NCBI RefSeq assembly: GCF_000758755.1
Contig: NZ_JRMV01000274.1
Coordinates: 62,001 to 126,000 of the forward strand
Length of the DNA: 64,000 bases
From: Actinomyces sp. S6-Spd3
GTDB taxonomy: Bacteria; Actinomycetota; Actinomycetes; Actinomycetales; Actinomycetaceae
Reading direction: 5' to 3'
Numbering within the stretch: the stretch's first letter is position 1; each line of letters starts with the position of its first letter. Below, one piece after another: positions 6,586-15,598 of the stretch. The translations under genes were made by a program, and so were the position numbers. The notes beneath the pieces are model-generated. The model did not search any database, had not been told where the DNA came from, and saw only the letters and a program-made list of their open reading frames with translations.

Positions 6586-9374
6586 GAACAAAGAGACTGA
6601 TTTCTGCGGGGGCCCTTGCCCTTTCCCTCGTGTTTGCCCCCCAAATGGCATGGGCCGGACCCGACCGTGATACCGAATGGGTCGTCACGGGACAACACGT
6701 CGATGCTCCCATTCCCATCTGGCATGCTGACACGCGTAGTTTCACCATGAACACCATCAATATGCCCGTTGAGAAGACTGTCCTATGGCTGCCAAAAGCG
6801 TGGGCGGGAAGCGGTGCACAGGATGCGAAGTATCAACTAGAAGTCCCCGAGAAGCGCCCCGATCTTGCTTTCTTGGGTCCCGAGCACTCGGTGCTCAACG
6901 CGGCCCCGCAAAACCCCGGTCCTAATAACACTCCAATCTGGGCAGGTCTTGGAGCTGACTCCTCGGTTGAGTGGGCGGCTCCTGATGAATTCGACGGAAG
7001 CACCTACACGCTCGACCTCATCAATGTCGATGGCCCCGGCCGGATGGAAATGTTTATCGACCACGGAGACTCAGTCTCTCGTTTCCTCTCCAGTCACGAT
7101 GTTGCATATCGTTCGGTTTACAACCCGCGCCACACGCACCTCTTCACGACCTTTACACAGCCCGGCCGCTACCAGGCGCGCTTCCGCGTCAATGCCCGTT
7201 CGATTGATGGCAAGACAATTTACACCTCTCCCATCCAGTCACTGACGTGGCAGGTAGGCGGCTCGAATCCTGCTTCTGGAAGCATCAAGGACATTCACGA
7301 GGCCTTCGCGGCGGCACCCGTCGAGCGCAGTGACGGCGCGCAGGCACGTCCTTCCCTCACGCTTGCTCCCAATGCGCAGCGTGAACATCCTGGCGACCAG
7401 CACCTCAGCGAGATCACCTTCAACAGTGGAAATCCGGGGGATCAAGGACGTCTATGGCTCACCGTCAATGGATACTTTCTCACCGAAGAACCTGTCGTCG
7501 ATGGGCGTGCGCAGGTACGCGAACTCCTCGGCGATGATGATGCGCTGATTCAGGCGGTCTTCATTCCCGAGGCCGGAAGCGGGGCCGCGCGCTGGGCCTC
7601 AACACCTCAGGCATTTTCTCAGCGAGATCGAGCGGAAGTGCGCGTCACCCGATCGAGCTCGGTCATCATTGAGCCCTCAAATCCGGACCCAAGCCCCGTC
7701 TGGGACCCCGCGCAGATTTCCGTGTCGCGTCCAGGGGTTCATGTCTCCTATGTCCGTAAGGAAGGAAGCGAAGACCAATACACAGTTCAGGTCCAAGCCG
7801 ATGATCCCGAATTGCGCGCAGCCTACAAGGTCGAGTTCTTTGAAAGTGAATACGATTTCTCGCCGTGGTGTGCCATCGAAGGCACGCTCGGAAAGGGCGG
7901 AATCGATGTTCAGCAGCAAGACTTGGGGGCCTGCGTGGGCCAGCCCATGTATATGAAATTCACTGTTCGCCCGCACCCGAAGTCCTTAGCCTCGATGACC
8001 ACGAAGGCACAAGAAGATGTCGAATTGTCTTCATCATTCGGGCTTGATCTGAAGTTGAAGATGTGGCCGGGTGGAAACACGGTTGAGCCCACTCCCACAC
8101 CAACGACACAGCCGCTCATTCCTACGCCGCAGCCGTCTGCATCTGCATCGCCCGCCCCGAATATTCCGGACACGAGCAACGACCACGCAGCTGACGAGCT
8201 GAAGACGAATCCGGTTGAGCTCACGCACGGACACATGGACCTGCGTCTTCGCGCAGATTCTTCTAGTCCCACGAAGTACTCGCTGGTGCTCAAGGACGAT
8301 TCACTCACGGGTGAGAAGACCTCAGTCATGCGCTCAATCGATTCAGTGACCTGGAAGGTCGGTGTCAACGCCCGCTTTACACGCCCTCAGAGCCTGACAG
8401 ACCCAAGCTATGACGTCCTCGGTGCGATTGGTGAATCCAGCTATGTGCTGCCTGAAACCCAGAACCCCGACATCGTCTGGCCGGGAGTGAGCACGGAAGG
8501 GATTGACTATTCTGTCTTCCCTAAGGGAATCGATTATGAAGTCCGCGTACTTGAATCTCCGAAGGACTCCCGAGTCGCGTTCTTCCAAACGGGCACCTTC
8601 GGTGGCCCAGCACAGGTCATGATCGATTCTGCGAACCCCGCGCTCTCGCGAATTCACACGGATTCGCCGACTCACATGCACGCGAATTGGGTCTTCTCGC
8701 GCCCAGGTCGCTATCGCCTGCAGATCCGCGCACTCGATGGCGACAAGGAAATCGCTGCACCGGTGAGTTGGATTGCTTCCATTCACGAGGCCGCAGCTAA
8801 GCCGGAACCCTCTAGCCCCTCGACCGCGATTCCTTCCGTGCAGCCGACTTTGGCTCCTACGCCTTCGGTGAGTGCATCCGCAGTGCCGAGCGTGCCTACC
8901 CCTGCTGCTTCCTCAAACCCAGTGCCTGAAGCGCCGACTGCGACGCCTGCCCCCGAGCCCTCTCAAGCTCCGGTGGATTCTCCCGCGAGCTCACCCGCAG
9001 CGCAGAATCCTCCGGCTCCGGGAACTTCTACGGTCGCGTCTTCCAATGCTGCACCCTCGCGATCGGCCAGCCCGCTGGGACGAGTCAGCGCCGTTGAACG
9101 CTTGACGGGAGGACAGGTCTTCGGATCGAGCGGAAGCACACAAAGCGCAACGAGTGCGGATACAAGCCCTGCAGGTGAGCATAAGGAGGAAGCATCCACC
9201 TCACCGAGCGATGACGCGCAAGAAACGCCAGAGGCTAATCCCATTGCTTTGGCAGCAGACTCTCCAGCTGCACCATCGCGATCACCATTGTCTCGCTGGT
9301 GGTGGATCCCCGTGGCGGCCGGAGCGATCGCGCTCGGCGCAGGCACCGCTGTCGTCATCAGAAGAATGCGATAA
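6582..9374 (+). CDS. Cell-surface protein with choice-of-anchor M (actinobacterial anchored) repeats
   Basis: From ATG 6582 the protein has 930 residues: a signal peptide ending near AWAGPD, a first anchored-protein repeat with the signature HTHLFTTFTQPGRY, a central domain, a Pro/Thr/Ser linker (around PTPTTQPLIPTPQPS), a second repeat with HMHANWVFSRPGRY, a long Pro/Ala/Ser-rich stalk, and a C-terminal helix (IPVAAGAIALGAGTAVVI) followed by RRMR. No LPXTG motif is present, so the helix itself is the anchor. Proteins with these repeats usually accompany metal-type ABC transporters of the ZnuA class. Together with the Fur/Zur box over the start, this suggests a role in metal capture at the surface. 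GTG 6564 and ATG 6570 are in-frame alternatives but lie upstream of the predicted transcription start. Confidence 0.87.
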   Translation: MRTKRLISAGALALSLVFAPQMAWAGPDRDTEWVVTGQHVDAPIPIWHADTRSFTMNTINMPVEKTVLWLPKAWAGSGAQDAKYQLEVPEKRPDLAFLGPEHSVLNAAPQNPGPNNTPIWAGLGADSSVEWAAPDEFDGSTYTLDLINVDGPGRMEMFIDHGDSVSRFLSSHDVAYRSVYNPRHTHLFTTFTQPGRYQARFRVNARSIDGKTIYTSPIQSLTWQVGGSNPASGSIKDIHEAFAAAPVERSDGAQARPSLTLAPNAQREHPGDQHLSEITFNSGNPGDQGRLWLTVNGYFLTEEPVVDGRAQVRELLGDDDALIQAVFIPEAGSGAARWASTPQAFSQRDRAEVRVTRSSSVIIEPSNPDPSPVWDPAQISVSRPGVHVSYVRKEGSEDQYTVQVQADDPELRAAYKVEFFESEYDFSPWCAIEGTLGKGGIDVQQQDLGACVGQPMYMKFTVRPHPKSLASMTTKAQEDVELSSSFGLDLKLKMWPGGNTVEPTPTPTTQPLIPTPQPSASASPAPNIPDTSNDHAADELKTNPVELTHGHMDLRLRADSSSPTKYSLVLKDDSLTGEKTSVMRSIDSVTWKVGVNARFTRPQSLTDPSYDVLGAIGESSYVLPETQNPDIVWPGVSTEGIDYSVFPKGIDYEVRVLESPKDSRVAFFQTGTFGGPAQVMIDSANPALSRIHTDSPTHMHANWVFSRPGRYRLQIRALDGDKEIAAPVSWIASIHEAAAKPEPSSPSTAIPSVQPTLAPTPSVSASAVPSVPTPAASSNPVPEAPTATPAPEPSQAPVDSPASSPAAQNPPAPGTSTVASSNAAPSRSASPLGRVSAVERLTGGQVFGSSGSTQSATSADTSPAGEHKEEASTSPSDDAQETPEANPIALAADSPAAPSRSPLSRWWWIPVAAGAIALGAGTAVVIRRMR

Positions 9375-9394
9375 AGCGAAGGACTCCATGTCAG

Positions 9395-9437
9395 AACCGG
9401 CCCGATCTCCTGAGGAGGCGGGCCGGTTCCTTGTTTT
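9395..9437 (+). terminator. Rho-independent terminator after the surface protein
   Basis: An 11-bp perfect stem (GAACCGGCCCG at 9395-9405, its complement at 9420-9430) precedes CTTGTTTT. It lies between the convergent surface-protein and response-regulator genes. Confidence 0.8.
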
Positions 9438-9452
9438 GGCGCGAGGAATGTT

Positions 9453-9923
9453 CTAGCGAATCGACTCCATGACCCGCACGCTGTCCAAGACAGGCATGTA
9501 GGGCAGGGGATCGATCCCCATTTCAAGGACGTAATCCGTCAGCTGAGTGCGCACCACCTCGCGCAAAACCTCCGGGTCCCACGGCTTGGCAATGTAGTAG
9601 TCCAATCCCGCCTGATTGAGCGCGCGAATCGTATCCGCCTGATCGGCCTGACCGGTCACCAGCACTGTTCGCGTGGAAGCAAAGCGCGGATTTGCAGTGA
9701 GCTCAACCAAAAAATCGACACCGGATTTGCCCGGAAGGCGGTGGTCAGAAAGAACTAGGGCAAGTTCATCCCCGTCATCGGTAATTTCTTCGATGACGCT
9801 CCACGCATCTTCAACATCTTCCGCGAGCTCCAAACGGACGCGGACCTCGAAATCTTCAAGGTCACGTTCCAGTGCCTGGCGAACATCGGCCTCGTCTTCG
9901 AGGGACAAAATGGTCAGGGTCAT
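9453..9923 (-). CDS. Single-domain response regulator (CheY-like receiver)
   Basis: The 156-residue protein is a receiver domain without an output domain: acidic pair E9-D10, phosphoacceptor D60 in LVLSDHRLPG, conserved T90 in VLVTG, and K113 in IAKPW. A tail of about 30 residues follows the domain. Its start overlaps the end of the kinase gene by four bases (ATGA), so the pair is translationally coupled and this is the likely phosphorylation target. With no DNA-binding domain, it must act through protein contact or pass the phosphate on. Confidence 0.92.
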   Translation of the reverse strand: MTLTILSLEDEADVRQALERDLEDFEVRVRLELAEDVEDAWSVIEEITDDGDELALVLSDHRLPGKSGVDFLVELTANPRFASTRTVLVTGQADQADTIRALNQAGLDYYIAKPWDPEVLREVVRTQLTDYVLEMGIDPLPYMPVLDSVRVMESIR

Positions 9924-12019
9924 GATTCCTCCTCGTGAACATGATGTAGTGGAAGCAGGATCCGCATAATTGTGGACCCCGGGTGAGAGTCAATAGTGAG
10001 CTGACCACCCAGATCAGCGATGATCGAATGAACAATGGACATGCCCATTCCCAAACCGAAACGCACACGACCAGCCTTCGTCGTGAAATGCGGTTCCATG
10101 ATGCGTTCAAGGACCTGCGGAGAAATTCCCGGTCCGTTATCGCACACGCACACTTCGACACCGTCGCCGGAATTTGCGACGGTAATGGTGATGCGTGCTT
10201 CCGCGTGGCCTCGTGCGGGAAGCATCTTTTCCGAGGCCGCGCTTTCTTGCCCCTGCGCCTTGAGGTCCGCCTCTTCGTCCTCAATTGCTTCGGCAGCGTT
10301 GACAATGAGATTTGTCCACACCTGCTGGAGCTTGGCAGGGTGAGCGAGGATGGGAGGGACATCCTCGTATTCACAGACGACCTCAATACCGTGGACGCGG
10401 TGAGAGGTCAGTCGCAAGACATCATCGATTCCCCGTCGAACATCAACTTCCTTGAGATCGTCGGCATCGGGGCGCGCGTATCCCTTCAGGGACTGAGTAA
10501 GGGAAATAATGCGTTCTCCCGAGGCCAACACTGACCGCAATGAGCCTCCTAAGCGTGCTCCTGCTTGGAAAGCTTCTAGTTGAGCGGGGTCGTTTGCTAA
10601 AGCTCGCGCGTGGGCAGTGTCAGTCAAACCGGCGCGGATGAGCTGACGAATGACGCTGCGATCGTGAAGAATGGGGAGGAGTTCTTTTTGTAGTTCCCTC
10701 TCGCGTGCAGTAGACAGCGGCGGAGAGTCCATCGCGCAATCAAGGGCACTGCGGCAGGCCTCGGGCGCGCGCGAAGCCATCACCGCCTCGGCGTCCTCGC
10801 GCAGGTGCCCGGCCGCGCGCAATAGAGCTGTCACGGGATTGTTGAGCTCGTGAGCGATTCCCGCACTGAGCTCACCGAGCATAGCGAAGCGTGCGCGCTC
10901 AACAAGCTCGGCGCGGGTTGCACGAAGATCTTCAAGGGTCGCTGCTAACTCTTCTTTTTGACGTTCGAGGTCTTCGGCAAGCATTGCGTTTTCCACGTGC
11001 AGGTCCTCGGCGCGCATGAGTCGACGTGTCAGTGAACGAATTGCCAGCGCGGTCAAGACTGTCGAAATTGAGGGGTCTTCGGTTAACGCGATCTGAAGCT
11101 GCTCGGTTGTCAGACGCACGACGGTCGCTTCGCTTGTCGTCAGTGCTGTGAAAAACGCGTTTTCACCTCGAGCGAGCGAAATCAGACCAATGAGTGGACC
11201 CGAGGTTGCAAGGTGGGCAAGGACCTCACCGTGGCGAGAATCGCGGTGCAGGGAAACTGTCCCCTCAAGAACCAAATGAACAGCCTCGACCCGGTGTCCT
11301 TGGGTGAGAAGGTGCGTGCCGCGGGGGAGACGAATTCGAGGCCTCGGCCCCAAAACGCGCTCGACGCCTTCGAGGAGCTCGTGTACGACCTGGTCCTCGT
11401 TGAGGTCGAGTCCCTCAAGGATGGGACCTTGAACAGCAAAAGAGGGAGGTTCTTGAATGAGGTCGAGAATCTCGTACGTGCAGTACCCGCACTCTTCGAG
11501 GTAACGACGCATCGTCGAGTAGGCTTGCCCGGACAAAAGGGGAACCGTCCAGGGGAAACGCACGACCGCAGCCAGATGCCCGGATTCGGTGCATGCAGCA
11601 AGGTCCGTATGGAGTTCTTGATCGGTGACAAGCATCCACTGAGTTGATGCCATCAGTGAGGATGCTCGGGCTGCATCAATGAGTGCATCGACATCCTTGA
11701 CTTCGCTGGTGGCAACGCCGAGAAGAACGTGGTCTTCTTCATCCAGTCCTTCGAAGAAAAGCGCGAGATCCTTGGCGCTCTCGATCCTGTCAAAACACAG
11801 ATTGGGGAAAGACTGCGTGAGATCGCGGGTCAGGGGGCCGGCGAGTTGGCGTGAATTATCGCCGACAACCAGAACATGGACGTGATAACCGCTCCGATGT
11901 CCACTACGAACACTCGTTTTCTCCAGAATTGAGGCATCGAGCGAAGACGGGCCGTGCGTCCAGCCGTGCGCAAGACCCGGCGTACTCGCGGAAGGGGAGT
12001 CAGCCTCGGGAAAAGACAC
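9920..12019 (-). CDS. Soluble hybrid-type sensor histidine kinase with cyclic-nucleotide-binding domain
   Basis: The 699-residue protein has, in order: a degenerate receiver-like N-terminus (HVLVVGDN), a cNMP-binding beta-barrel (about 230-340, including PRGTHLLTQG and VLEGTVSLHRD), a coiled coil (about 340-380, LERQKEELAATLEDL), the H box AGIAHELNNP with H390, and a HATPase domain with NLIVNAAEAI, DNGPGIS, EPHFTTK and GLGMGMSI. A long insertion lies between H box and ATPase domain. No membrane helix is seen, so it senses a cytoplasmic signal. The start GTG at 12019 directly abuts the TAG of the transporter gene, and its end overlaps the response regulator. The three genes form one operon. 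CRP-type plus HisKA proteins with a separate receiver are known, but the ligand is not. Confidence 0.9.
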   Translation of the reverse strand: MSFPEADSPSASTPGLAHGWTHGPSSLDASILEKTSVRSGHRSGYHVHVLVVGDNSRQLAGPLTRDLTQSFPNLCFDRIESAKDLALFFEGLDEEDHVLLGVATSEVKDVDALIDAARASSLMASTQWMLVTDQELHTDLAACTESGHLAAVVRFPWTVPLLSGQAYSTMRRYLEECGYCTYEILDLIQEPPSFAVQGPILEGLDLNEDQVVHELLEGVERVLGPRPRIRLPRGTHLLTQGHRVEAVHLVLEGTVSLHRDSRHGEVLAHLATSGPLIGLISLARGENAFFTALTTSEATVVRLTTEQLQIALTEDPSISTVLTALAIRSLTRRLMRAEDLHVENAMLAEDLERQKEELAATLEDLRATRAELVERARFAMLGELSAGIAHELNNPVTALLRAAGHLREDAEAVMASRAPEACRSALDCAMDSPPLSTARERELQKELLPILHDRSVIRQLIRAGLTDTAHARALANDPAQLEAFQAGARLGGSLRSVLASGERIISLTQSLKGYARPDADDLKEVDVRRGIDDVLRLTSHRVHGIEVVCEYEDVPPILAHPAKLQQVWTNLIVNAAEAIEDEEADLKAQGQESAASEKMLPARGHAEARITITVANSGDGVEVCVCDNGPGISPQVLERIMEPHFTTKAGRVRFGLGMGMSIVHSIIADLGGQLTIDSHPGSTIMRILLPLHHVHEEES

Positions 12020-13492
12020 CTACATCACCCCAATCGCACCCCAGGTCAGAGGCGCGACGAAGGAAAGCAAAATAATTCCGATCACTCCAACGACGATACC
12101 GACGATGGCCATTTCCTTCGTGGGGGTGGTTCCCGTCGAATAGGCGATCGCGTTCGGCGGAGTGGAGATCGGCAGGCACATGCCGAGCGAGCAGCCCAGT
12201 GCGATGACAATTGCAATTTCCGCGGCGCTTGTGGAAACCGTTGCCGCAAGGCCCATACCCATTGGGACCAGGAGGTTCGCCGAGGCCGAGTGGGAGATGA
12301 CATTGGAGGTCACCCAACCGACCAGCGCGAGGACCAGGATGAGTAGTGCTCCGGGGATCGAGGCCCACTGGATTGATCCAAGCATCCACTTGTCGAGGCC
12401 GGTGGCGGCCACGCCTGATCCGAGCGCAATGCCGCCCGCGACCAGCCACAGAACAGGCCAGTCCAAGGCTCGCAGGTCGTCCCCGCTCATCACCTTCGTC
12501 ATTAAGAGGACCACGACCGGTAGGAAGCCGACGACGTTAGAGGAGATGTGGTGGAGGGATTCTGTCATCCACAGGAGAATCGTTACTCCCGCAACCACGT
12601 AGAAAATAATGGCATTCTTTGATTTCTCAAAACGCGCCGAGGTGTCGATGTTGAACTGCGCGTCAGAGGGGATGTAACGCCAGGCGATGAACACCCACGA
12701 AAGTGCAAGAAGAACGAGCATGAGCGGGACTGCCGCCAACATCCATTGGAAGAAGGTGACCTTGACGCCCGCGTTTTCAAGCGCGCCCAAAGCGATGGCG
12801 TTGGGGGGAGTGCCGACGGGGGTGCCCATGCCGCCGACATTTGCGGCGACCGGGATCGAAAGCGCGATGCCCGTGCGTGCTTTGCCCTCGGGGAGGGCCA
12901 TGATGACGGGCATCATGACGGCGAACATCGTCGCGGTTGTCGCCGTGTTCGACATGAACATACTCATGATTGCGGTGATGAGCATGACGCCCATGACGGT
13001 CAGGCGAGGCTTCCCAATGAATGGTTTCAACAGCACCGCGGAGAGCGCGCGATCAACCTTGTACTTTGCAGCCCCGTCGGCCACCATAAAACCGCCCAAG
13101 AAGAGGATGATTACGGGGTTTGCCAGTGCACCAAAGAATTTCGTGTAGGCGGGCGCCTTCTCTGGGATCGAGAGAAGCGCGTGGTCCGAAATGAAGAGAA
13201 CCTCAAGGAAAATCACCAGCACAGCAGTGCCGGCGAGGGGAACAGCTTCGGTCACCCACAGGAGGATTGCCGCCAAGAAGATTCCGAACATTCGCGTTCC
13301 CGAGGTATCCAATCCAGGAAGCTGAATGAACAAACAGGTGACAATCGAGGCCAATGCACCGACAGCGCCGAACACCTTGAAGGGGCTAAGCTGCGTCTTG
13401 TTCTTCGTAAAATCGGCCGGTCGAGTCGACATATTTTGCGCGGAGCGCGGGTTAATCGAAACGGCGGCGGTAGTGCGCGTACGACGTACCAT
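12020..13492 (-). CDS. SLC13/DASS-family anion:sodium symporter (di- or tricarboxylate type)
   Basis: This is a polytopic membrane protein of about 490 residues with roughly a dozen hydrophobic segments. DASS features are visible: SNTATTATM in the first half (helical-hairpin SNT motif), GTPVGTPPNAI, and the repeat copy STPPNAIAYSTG near the C-terminus. The family couples uptake of succinate, citrate or similar acids to sodium. The frame continues to ATG 13543, but TATAAT (13537-13532 on the minus strand) lies inside that extension. ATG 13492 has a GAGGT sequence seven bases upstream, so it is chosen. First gene of the transporter-kinase-regulator operon. Confidence 0.92.
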   Translation of the reverse strand: MVRRTRTTAAVSINPRSAQNMSTRPADFTKNKTQLSPFKVFGAVGALASIVTCLFIQLPGLDTSGTRMFGIFLAAILLWVTEAVPLAGTAVLVIFLEVLFISDHALLSIPEKAPAYTKFFGALANPVIILFLGGFMVADGAAKYKVDRALSAVLLKPFIGKPRLTVMGVMLITAIMSMFMSNTATTATMFAVMMPVIMALPEGKARTGIALSIPVAANVGGMGTPVGTPPNAIALGALENAGVKVTFFQWMLAAVPLMLVLLALSWVFIAWRYIPSDAQFNIDTSARFEKSKNAIIFYVVAGVTILLWMTESLHHISSNVVGFLPVVVLLMTKVMSGDDLRALDWPVLWLVAGGIALGSGVAATGLDKWMLGSIQWASIPGALLILVLALVGWVTSNVISHSASANLLVPMGMGLAATVSTSAAEIAIVIALGCSLGMCLPISTPPNAIAYSTGTTPTKEMAIVGIVVGVIGIILLSFVAPLTWGAIGVM

Positions 13493-13531
13493 TGTGCAGA
13501 CCTCGTTGTCTTTGCGGAAATAGTACGCATA

Positions 13532-13556
13532 ATTATATGTCATACATCACGTGATG
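13532..13556 (-). promoter_or_regulatory. Promoter and palindrome before the transporter operon
   Basis: On the minus strand a perfect TATAAT (13537-13532) lies 40 bases upstream of the chosen ATG. A perfect 12-bp palindrome CATCACGTGATG (13545-13556) sits eight bases upstream of it, in the spacer and next to the -35 region. This is a plausible regulator site; the -35 itself (TCATCA) is poor, which would fit an activator-dependent promoter. Confidence 0.5.
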
Positions 13557-13571
13557 ATGACCATTTGATGA

Positions 13572-14099
13572 TTAGTCACCAAGCGCTGGCGAGCAATACG
13601 CAATGCCCGCAGAAGCGGCAAAAGCGCGCGCGGCCTCGTCCGGGAGAAGCGAGGCACAACCCACGATTTGCGCCCCACACTCCGTCGCGGCGGCGAGGAT
13701 TTCTTCCCCATTAGCCAGGGCAGAGTTCGCTAAAAGAACCGCCTTGCGCCCCGCGAGTGGGGAACCCGAGAAGCAGCGCTCGTCCGCTGCGTTGTTAATT
13801 GCCGAGGCCGGGCCTTGGGCGGGCAGGAAAAGCGCGGCGTCAAGGTCAAGCCCGCGCCCTCCTGCAGCGTGAATCATCGCTGCTGCGAGGGCAGCGTCAC
13901 CCGCGGGGGCAATCACCAGCTCATAATCCCCAATGGCAAGATCATGTTCTTCCAAAAGATCGATAAGGATATGCCCGCAAACGGCAGCCCCCTGAGCGCT
14001 CAAAGTGAGCTCGTTGAGACGACCCAAAGGATTGGGTGACTCAAGAAGGGGAGCGGCAAGGCCGCGGAGGGTCAGAAGATGCGGGTCGTGTGTCGTCAT
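13572..14099 (-). CDS. Phosphoribosyltransferase-like protein with degenerate PRPP motif
   Basis: The 175-residue protein has the length and fold pattern of an orotate phosphoribosyltransferase: a hood-like start, a strand-turn around APAGDAALAAAM, and a strand-loop KAVLLANSALANGEE where PRPP-binding enzymes have two acidic residues (consensus VVVVDDVxTTG). Here the acidic pair is replaced by Ala-Asn, so PRPP binding is doubtful. It may be a regulatory or divergent relative annotated as PyrE in this group. It starts 10 bases after the HAD phosphatase gene and is probably cotranscribed with it. Confidence 0.7.
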   Translation of the reverse strand: MTTHDPHLLTLRGLAAPLLESPNPLGRLNELTLSAQGAAVCGHILIDLLEEHDLAIGDYELVIAPAGDAALAAAMIHAAGGRGLDLDAALFLPAQGPASAINNAADERCFSGSPLAGRKAVLLANSALANGEEILAAATECGAQIVGCASLLPDEAARAFAASAGIAYCSPALGD

Positions 14100-14109
14100 A
14101 TCAGCACTA

Positions 14110-14928
14110 TCAGTTGGACGAAGGATTGACGTAGCGGATCAGATCGCCGATGCCGTTGTAAATCCGATAGGGGCGGAAGGGGAAATTAGAAACCTGCTCG
14201 GCACTGGTCGAACCAGAAAGGACGAGGAAGGTCCTCATGCCTGCCTCAACGCCTGCGCGCACATCCGTATCCATGCGATCGCCGACCATTGCGGCATTCT
14301 CAGAGTGAACACCGATCTTGTTCAGGCCCGCACGAATCATCACAGGATTCGGCTTTCCGACGAAGTAGGGGGCCTTGCCGGTCGCGGCTTGGATCATCGC
14401 GGCGACCGATCCCGCTGCCGGAAGAGTGCCCTCATCTGAAGGACCAGAAACATCCGGGTTCGTCGCGATGAACTTCGCACCGCGCTCGATCAATCGGATT
14501 GCAGTCGTCAGAGCGTAGAAGTCATAGACGCGGGTTTCACCGAGGACCACGAATTCAGGATCCTGATCGGTCATGATGTATCCGGCTGAGTGGATCGCCG
14601 TCGTCAGGCCAGCTTCGCCAATCACGTAGGCGGAAGAATTGGGGGACTGCTGGGACAAGAATGCGGCGGTTGCATTCGCCGATGTCCAGATGTGCTCTTC
14701 TGGAACATTGAGGCCCGAATTCGCCAAGCGCGCAGATAGGTCGCGGTTTGTGAAGATCGAGTTATTCGTCAGGACCAGGAATGGAATGCCATTCTCTTCC
14801 AAAGCGGAGATGAAATCCTGGGCTCCGGGAAGGGCGCGGTTTTCCTTAACCAGAACGCCATCCATATCCGAAAGCCAAGCGCTAATTGGGGGCATATCCG
14901 ACAGTGCAGTGGAAAGAGAATTCGTCAT
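14110..14928 (-). CDS. HAD-superfamily IIA hydrolase (NagD-like phosphatase)
   Basis: The 272-residue protein carries all HAD motifs: D21-M-D23-G (nucleophile and acid/base), TNNS at 54-57, the Lys of GKPNP, and GDRMDTD for magnesium. The large insertion between motifs II and III is the C2a cap of the IIA subfamily (NagD, phosphoglycolate or pyridoxal-phosphate phosphatases). The substrate within this set cannot be assigned. It is the first gene of a two-gene unit with the phosphoribosyltransferase-like gene and is divergent from the RNA methyltransferase gene. Confidence 0.92.
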   Translation of the reverse strand: MTNSLSTALSDMPPISAWLSDMDGVLVKENRALPGAQDFISALEENGIPFLVLTNNSIFTNRDLSARLANSGLNVPEEHIWTSANATAAFLSQQSPNSSAYVIGEAGLTTAIHSAGYIMTDQDPEFVVLGETRVYDFYALTTAIRLIERGAKFIATNPDVSGPSDEGTLPAAGSVAAMIQAATGKAPYFVGKPNPVMIRAGLNKIGVHSENAAMVGDRMDTDVRAGVEAGMRTFLVLSGSTSAEQVSNFPFRPYRIYNGIGDLIRYVNPSSN

Positions 14929-14977
14929 GCCTCTAATCTATCTGTTTGCGAGCTCGTTCGGTAGGAAGAAGGCGACC

Positions 14978-15598
14978 ATGGAAGAAAACTCTCAGCCAGA
15001 AGTTGGCGTTGGGCCCTGGCCGGGAGGACCAGAAAACTGGCCATCGGAAGAGTTCTACGATCCGCAGCTCTTGGCCGAGGGGGATCGACGCAATGTCGAG
15101 GACCGCTACCGCTATTGGAAGATGGAGGCAATCATCGCTGATATCGCCTCTCACGCACTTCCTTTCGAGATAGCCATCGAAAACCTCGGTCACGACTTCA
15201 ATATCGGCTCAATCGTTCGCAGCGCGAATGCTCTGGGAGTAAGCCGCGTCCACATCGTCGGTCGGCGTAGGTGGAATCGGCGCGGGGCTATGGTGACCGA
15301 CCGCTACTTGGAGGTTATTCACCATCCCGAGGTCGGTGAATTTATTTCCTCACTGCACGAACGAGGAATCACCCCGGTTGGAATCGACAATGTTCCCGGC
15401 TCTATTCCCCTTGAAGGGCATGCTCTTCCCAAACGGGCATGCCTGGTCTTCGGTGAAGAATCAAGCGGTTTGAGCGAAGAAATGCGCCGGGAATGCAACG
15501 AAATCCTCCACATTACGCAGCGCGGCTCAACGCGTTCAATGAATGTCGGCCACGCCGCAGCAATCGCAATGTGGGCGTGGGTGATTCAGCACTCCTAG
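14978..15598 (+). CDS. SpoU/TrmH-family RNA 2'-O-ribose methyltransferase
   Basis: The C-terminal 145 residues hold the three SPOUT motifs: motif 1 NIGSIVRSANALG (with the catalytic Arg), motif 2 LVFGEESSGLS, and motif 3 STRSMNVGHAAAIAMW. These form the trefoil knot that binds S-adenosylmethionine. The N-terminal 50 residues are acidic and aromatic and lack the usual RNA-binding L30-like domain. The frame is open from 14639, but ATG 14978 with AGGAAG upstream begins the conserved part (206 residues). The target, rRNA or tRNA, is not predictable. Its stop overlaps the convergent phosphodiesterase gene by four bases (CTAG). Confidence 0.9.
   Translation: MEENSQPEVGVGPWPGGPENWPSEEFYDPQLLAEGDRRNVEDRYRYWKMEAIIADIASHALPFEIAIENLGHDFNIGSIVRSANALGVSRVHIVGRRRWNRRGAMVTDRYLEVIHHPEVGEFISSLHERGITPVGIDNVPGSIPLEGHALPKRACLVFGEESSGLSEEMRRECNEILHITQRGSTRSMNVGHAAAIAMWAWVIQHS

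Noticed and set aside
12746-13714. 322-residue plus-strand frame opposite the DASS transporter
   Set aside because: His/Asp/Gly-rich translation typical of an antisense frame of a hydrophobic membrane protein.
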